Shown in pieces: positions 6,327 through 9,676 of a stretch of 9,676 bases of DNA (its first letter is position 1; the number at the start of each line of letters is the position of its first letter). Source of the stretch: Clostridiaceae bacterium (GTDB lineage: Bacteria > Bacillota > Clostridia > Monoglobales > Firm-18). The notes beneath the pieces were generated by a model, which was not told the origin of the DNA, searched no databases, and saw nothing but the letters and a program-made list of their open reading frames with translations. The stretch spans positions 1 to 9,676 of the forward strand of contig JAAZFB010000267.1 of NCBI GenBank assembly GCA_012511915.1. The letters are read 5' to 3'. Position numbers and translations under genes: made by a program.

Positions 6327-8534
6327 TTAATGCACCAATACTTGCATGAAGCTGACATTATGTTCGCCATAAACTTTTCCTCCAAAGTACATTTTATAAT
6401 CACCTACAGATGCATAGCCCAACAAACCGTCGAGAGATTGTTCTGGGTCAAACACCTCGAAACTTAATCCATGTTCTTCAAACACCTTTTTTAATTCTGT
6501 CGTAGGGATGCTGTCGCGACCGATTATTATACTGATTGGAGCGCTAAGATATCTTAAATAGTTGTCTGTTTGCGGCACATAATTCTCAGCCGACTGACCA
6601 TCATCAAAAACAAATATCATACCTTTATAATCGTCAAAGATGTAATTCGGAGCATTGCCAAAATGATCCGGGCAAGGTCGTTCTCCCTCTTTAAGGAAAT
6701 CCTTCATCTTCATAGAAAAAAGACGATCTACTTTTTCAAACGATAAATATGTTGTGTGTGCTTTTGCCGTTGTTTCTGCTTTCGGCATACTCGGCTTAAC
6801 TCCGCCGATTCCTATCAGTCCCCAATTTCCGTTTTTCTTGGCGATATAGACGCCGTCCTTGCCCTGCATGATGACCGAATATTCAAACGGTACGACAGTC
6901 TCGTTATTCTTGTTGATGATGCCCATCATACCGTTTTTCTTGACGGCGACATATTTCCCGTCAAATCCGCGGCAGTAATCAGCTGCCGAATATTCGTAGG
7001 TGTCAAGGAGGTTCACGGCATCGTACTCAAACGGAATCACCGTCTTGAGCGATTTGTCCACATAGCCCCACTTGCCGTTTTTCTTTGCCGCCGCAAGACC
7101 GCCGAAATAACGATCTATTTCGCTGAATCCCGATGGCGGTGAGCCGTCCTCCCGTGCGCCGTGACCGCCGTGCCAGTCGGTCGAAATTTTATATGTATCC
7201 ATATTAATTTCGCGATATTCTCCGTCTGTCAATACACAATAGTGATAATCATTATATCCGTAATAATCTCTGCCGTATGTACATCTTATAAAGCCTTCGT
7301 AATCCGGCTGAACAACAACCTTTCCCTTACAGTCGATCAACCCATATTTCCCTGTGGATGAGGACTTGAACACGCAGCATTTTTCATTGAAATATTTAAT
7401 TGACAAATAAGCGTTCAGCGCTTTGCTGACAGTCCATGAAAAGCTCTCGTCGGCTTTAGCCGCTTCGCTTTCCGATTCATCGGACACCTCGGTTAGCATG
7501 CCGTCCGTCGTCTCTGCACCGAAAAATGAGCTTTCCTCCTGCGACGCCGAAACTTCAACTTCCTTTGAGCGCCTCGCCATCGTCTCCGAAATACCGTAAA
7601 TTCCCCACGACGTGCCAATAACCGCCACCATCGACACCACCACAAGTATAATCTGACTTTGCGGTGTCATTGCGGCTACTTTTGATATGATTCCGAACCT
7701 CCTTTTCCCAATATTAGCTGTGTGATCAGTTGCGAAACGCTTTGCCTGCCCGCCGCCTGTTTTGGTGTTTTTGTTGACAACGTCGTTTGCGCTTGTACCA
7801 TTAGTGTCCGGGTGCGCGTTAATTTTTGAAAGTCTGTTTGCTTCAACCCGCTTGTTGATTTCTATAAAGGATTTTGTATATAAGTTTGGATCTATCCGCT
7901 GCTCCTTGATTGCGCGGCGCAGCAGCAGCGCCAGCATCGGTGTCGCGCCCATACCGTATAACTTGACCCCCTTCTTCTCCCACGCCTCGACCTCCGCTTT
8001 TATCTTTGCTCTCGCCCCATAAAGGCGTGACTTTATTGTTCCCTCAGGGCATGATAGGAATTCGGCGATATATGAGACGGGCATCTCGTTGTAATAGTAG
8101 AGCAGCACCGTCATTCTTTGCTCCTCGGGCAGCGCGTCTATGATGTCTGTTATCATCTTCGCGGAGCCTTTTAGCTCAAGCAGATCCTGCGGCAGAAATT
8201 CCGCGTCATCCTCCTCAATCTCTCCGAAAGTCTGTACTGCCTGCCGCTCGTCAGGAATCAAAACATTCTTTTTCTTTTTCAGCCAATCGCGGCAATTGTT
8301 TGCGGTGATATGCTTTATCCATGCCTCGAACGACTCCGGCTTTTTCAGCCTTTCGAGCGAACAAAACGCCTCAACATAGCTGTCCTGCACCATGTCCATC
8401 GCGTCCTGCTCGTTTTTCAGTATGCGAAGCGCAAGATAATAAGCACTTTGAAGCGTCAGCTCATATAAACGTGCGAACGCGTTTTTGTCGCCATTCAGTG
8501 CCGCCGCGACAAGTTCCCCAATTTTTAAATCCAA
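6327..8534 (-). CDS. ECF-type sigma factor fused to a membrane helix, WG repeats and an unknown C-terminal domain
   Basis: 735 aa. The start is TTG at 8534, with GAGGGG nine bases upstream; no ATG or GTG is better placed. Residues 14-88 are sigma-70 region 2 (core-binding DAMDMVQDSYVEAF at 44-57, then FEAWIKHITANNCRDWL). 105-120 is an acidic linker. 125-180 is region 4 (ALPEEQRMTVLLYYY, then a helix-turn-helix ending EGTIKSRLYGARAKIK). 190-230 holds a conserved-looking KLYGMGATPMLALLLRR stretch, 240-280 a polar linker, and 293-315 one membrane helix preceded by KRR. Outside the membrane come a Ser/Glu-rich linker (320-368) and four WG-type repeats with cores at 395-401, 487-494, 535-542 and 569-575; the third has MMG for KWG. 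597-735 is unassigned. The layout suggests a sigma factor held at the membrane and controlled by an outer sensor, perhaps released by proteolysis. The DUF6273-like gene lies 101 bases upstream. Confidence 0.9.
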   Translation of the reverse strand: MDLKIGELVAAALNGDKNAFARLYELTLQSAYYLALRILKNEQDAMDMVQDSYVEAFCSLERLKKPESFEAWIKHITANNCRDWLKKKKNVLIPDERQAVQTFGEIEEDDAEFLPQDLLELKGSAKMITDIIDALPEEQRMTVLLYYYNEMPVSYIAEFLSCPEGTIKSRLYGARAKIKAEVEAWEKKGVKLYGMGATPMLALLLRRAIKEQRIDPNLYTKSFIEINKRVEANRLSKINAHPDTNGTSANDVVNKNTKTGGGQAKRFATDHTANIGKRRFGIISKVAAMTPQSQIILVVVSMVAVIGTSWGIYGISETMARRSKEVEVSASQEESSFFGAETTDGMLTEVSDESESEAAKADESFSWTVSKALNAYLSIKYFNEKCCVFKSSSTGKYGLIDCKGKVVVQPDYEGFIRCTYGRDYYGYNDYHYCVLTDGEYREINMDTYKISTDWHGGHGAREDGSPPSGFSEIDRYFGGLAAAKKNGKWGYVDKSLKTVIPFEYDAVNLLDTYEYSAADYCRGFDGKYVAVKKNGMMGIINKNNETVVPFEYSVIMQGKDGVYIAKKNGNWGLIGIGGVKPSMPKAETTAKAHTTYLSFEKVDRLFSMKMKDFLKEGERPCPDHFGNAPNYIFDDYKGMIFVFDDGQSAENYVPQTDNYLRYLSAPISIIIGRDSIPTTELKKVFEEHGLSFEVFDPEQSLDGLLGYASVGDYKMYFGGKVYGEHNVSFMQVLVH

Positions 8535-8647
8535 AGCTTTACACCCCTCGTTTTTGCTCTACATTATGTATGACTATTCAGATAGATACATTGTTTGTTG
8601 TTGTGTTTATTCAAAAGCCTGTAATTTTAACAGCGTTATTTTTTTCG
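8532..8647 (-). repeat. Leader repeat copy B (promoter, ribosome site and start of the sigma-fusion gene)
   Basis: This is the functional-looking partner of 5742-5857. It starts at the TTG start codon of the sigma-fusion gene, fills the whole gap to the DUF6273-like gene and includes the last three codons of that gene (Arg-Lys-Lys in this copy) and its stop. The most strongly kept core is an identical track around 8591-8618, with an ACAACAACAAACA-type run on the minus strand. The match ends where coding sequence begins on both sides, which suggests selection on a regulatory leader or shared descent of a whole locus. Confidence 0.85.
8563..8590 (-). promoter_or_regulatory. Candidate promoter of the sigma-fusion gene
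   Basis: On the minus strand, TGTATC (8585-8590), 16 bases, then CATAAT (8563-8568) would start transcription about 20 bases before the GAGGGG ribosome site. The spacer carries CTAT-TCAG-ATAG (8574-8585), flanked by TGTA and TACA, making a longer imperfect dyad over 8567-8590. A 16-base spacing and a TGT-type upstream box are usual for ECF sigma promoters, so autoregulation is plausible, but the downstream box is closer to the housekeeping -10. An alternative upstream box, TTGAAT near 8607-8612, has no good partner. Confidence 0.45.
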
Positions 8648-9676
8648 CCAATACACAAAGAATCCGATTCCGACAGCGGCAAATATCACAACACCGGTTG
8701 CAATGATTATGGCTGCAGCCATCGGCGACCTTTCCGCTTCCTTTTCAAATGTCGGCGCAGCGCTTGAGGCTGACGGTGAAGCTTGGGCTTCGTTTGAATA
8801 TGCAGGGGTTATATCCGCTTCCTCTTCAAATATCGGCGCAGCGCTTGAGGCTGACGGTGAAGCTTGGGCGCTGCCTGAAGATGCAGATTTCAAAGATGCC
8901 GGATTTGAAATTTTGAAAGCCGGGCGGACACCGAAGTGTGTGTTGTACACAAGGTAGTTGAAGTAGACGTTGCCATCGTAGTAGACGTTGCTCACGTTAC
9001 AGTAATAGCCGCCGGGCGAGCGAAGAAACCATTCGCTGTTTTTATCGTAGTCGCTTCCCGGGGAGTTGTTGACCCATAATCCCTGACTTTTTGCGTAGTC
9101 GATGCCTTGCGCATATCGGGCGGGGTGGTCATCGTCCCAATTATCAGCGCTGAAGCCGTAGGCGGCGTTTGTTGATTCGCTGTATGAAAGCAGAAACAGC
9201 TTGTCGTTTGTGGACGCGCTGTTATATTGCGGATAGCCCGGATATGCGCTGTTGTCGAGCGCTGTCGTTTTGACGACTGACTGCTCGGAGCTTGTGAACG
9301 CTGTCTGAAGGAAAGGACCGTTGAGCCATGTGCGCATGGAGCTTGTCGCGTAGTCGTTTGCGTAGACTGTGCAGGCGGGGTTGTTGTAATATTCACCTGG
9401 CTTATAATAAATCGTGTTGCTGTACGCCTGACTGTCAATAATGCTCTCACACATCACAAGCCCCGACGACGGGTCGAGTACGCGCCAGCGCAATGGCTCA
9501 TATTTGAACCAGTAGGTGGTGTTTGTGTAATAGCCGTTTTCGTCCTGATAAGAATTTGATGCTGAAGATTCCCCAAACGTCCCATCCGGCCTGTATGACG
9601 TGAATTTCACGGCGCGGTATTTGCTCCCGCCGTGTGTCACGTCGGCATATTTCATGTAATCGCTTTGTGTCATGGA
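8636..9676 (-). CDS. DUF6273-like surface protein with a C-terminal membrane anchor (5' end missing)
   Basis: Partial: the frame stays open to the window edge, the visible part has no signal peptide, and the first ATG (9673) has no room for a ribosome site, so the true start is outside. About 346 codons are seen. From that ATG, residues 50-255 match the DUF6273 pattern of Clostridial surface proteins: WRVLDP at 63-68, GLVMCESIIDSQAY at 71-84, SSMRTWLNGPF near 111-121, LFLLSYSE at 159-166, EWFLRSPG at 214-221, and GVRPAFKI at 248-255. These motifs resemble formylglycine-generating-enzyme or C-type-lectin-like folds, but no enzymatic role is established. 260-318 is a Ser/Ala/Pro/Glu stalk with a duplicated unit. 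318-341 is a membrane helix, followed by YWRKK, so the bulk should face outward. It lies directly upstream of the sigma-fusion gene and may feed signals to it (inference). Confidence 0.85.
   Translation of the reverse strand, partial: SMTQSDYMKYADVTHGGSKYRAVKFTSYRPDGTFGESSASNSYQDENGYYTNTTYWFKYEPLRWRVLDPSSGLVMCESIIDSQAYSNTIYYKPGEYYNNPACTVYANDYATSSMRTWLNGPFLQTAFTSSEQSVVKTTALDNSAYPGYPQYNSASTNDKLFLLSYSESTNAAYGFSADNWDDDHPARYAQGIDYAKSQGLWVNNSPGSDYDKNSEWFLRSPGGYYCNVSNVYYDGNVYFNYLVYNTHFGVRPAFKISNPASLKSASSGSAQASPSASSAAPIFEEEADITPAYSNEAQASPSASSAAPTFEKEAERSPMAAAIIIATGVVIFAAVGIGFFVYWRKK
8734..8895 (-). repeat. 81-base tandem duplication encoding the stalk of the DUF6273-like protein
   Basis: Two units start at 8734 and 8815 with a period of 81 bases (27 codons). 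The first 55 bases of each unit are almost identical; the remaining 26 have drifted. Each encodes AQASPSASSAAP followed by an acidic FE-E/K-EA motif. The unit keeps the frame, so copy-number changes would alter stalk length without breaking the protein. Ser/Ala/Pro stalks of this sort commonly space a surface domain from the membrane. Confidence 0.85.

Noticed and set aside
6756..7142. 128-codon plus-strand ORF
   Set aside because: Lies opposite the WG repeats of the sigma fusion, whose frame is supported by repeated motifs; no signature of its own.
8321..8767. 148-codon plus-strand ORF across the sigma start and leader repeat
   Set aside because: Antisense to the well-supported sigma region 2 and to the leader block; composition is Cys/Phe/Ser-rich as expected for a shadow frame.
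8992..9450. 152-codon minus-strand ORF, Thr/Arg-rich, inside the DUF6273-like gene
   Set aside because: It is a shifted frame of a gene with clear DUF6273 motifs; its composition is skewed and it has no domain, ribosome site or family signature.

Overview
The window looks like chromosomal DNA of a Gram-positive anaerobe of the class Clostridia, probably a gut or environmental Oscillospiraceae/Christensenellaceae-like lineage. This is inferred from gene types, not from a marker gene: strong GGAGG-type ribosome binding sites, TTG starts, moderate-to-low GC, secreted proteins with BspA-like leucine-rich repeats and a Big_2 domain, a VWA surface protein, small zinc-ribbon membrane proteins, a DUF6273-type surface protein, and an ECF-like sigma factor fused to WG repeats. 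There is no rRNA, tRNA, CRISPR array or intact insertion sequence. Every convincing gene lies on the minus strand, so transcription runs from the right edge to the left. One small decayed-looking zinc-ribbon ORF is on the plus strand.

From right to left in transcription order: (1) a DUF6273-like surface protein, 5' end outside the window, with a duplicated low-complexity stalk and a C-terminal membrane anchor; (2) after about 100 bases, a 735-residue protein that joins an ECF-type sigma factor, one membrane segment, four WG-type repeats and an unassigned C-terminal domain; (3) a gene-poor stretch (5745-6326) with a small plus-strand Com-like zinc ribbon that has lost its second CxxC; (4) a 143-residue protein with two membrane helices and two zinc ribbons; (5) a 428-residue protein with one N-terminal zinc ribbon and several membrane helices; (6) a secreted VWA protein; (7) a secreted LCAT-type lipase/esterase with a visible Ser-Asp-His triad, leucine-rich repeats and a Big_2 domain.

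The most striking structure is a direct repeat of about 116 bp. One copy (8532-8647) fills the gap between the DUF6273-like gene and the sigma gene, and includes the candidate promoter, ribosome binding site and TTG start of the sigma gene. The second copy (5742-5857) sits upstream of the two zinc-ribbon membrane genes and leads into a 34-codon orphan ORF. Both copies keep the arrangement TGTRTC, 16 bases, CATAAT, with a CTAT-N4-ATAG dyad between the two boxes. The simplest readings are that the membrane-tethered sigma factor drives both sites (autoregulation plus a small regulon), or that the second copy is the scar of a lost paralogous DUF6273/sigma locus. The two are compatible.

The VWA and lipase genes form a probable two-gene secretion unit. 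Both products end in a Trp-rich hydrophobic tail finishing with G-[K/R]-I-W, which may be an unclassified C-terminal anchoring or export signal. All functional links between genes are inference from layout; no homology search or folding calculation was run.
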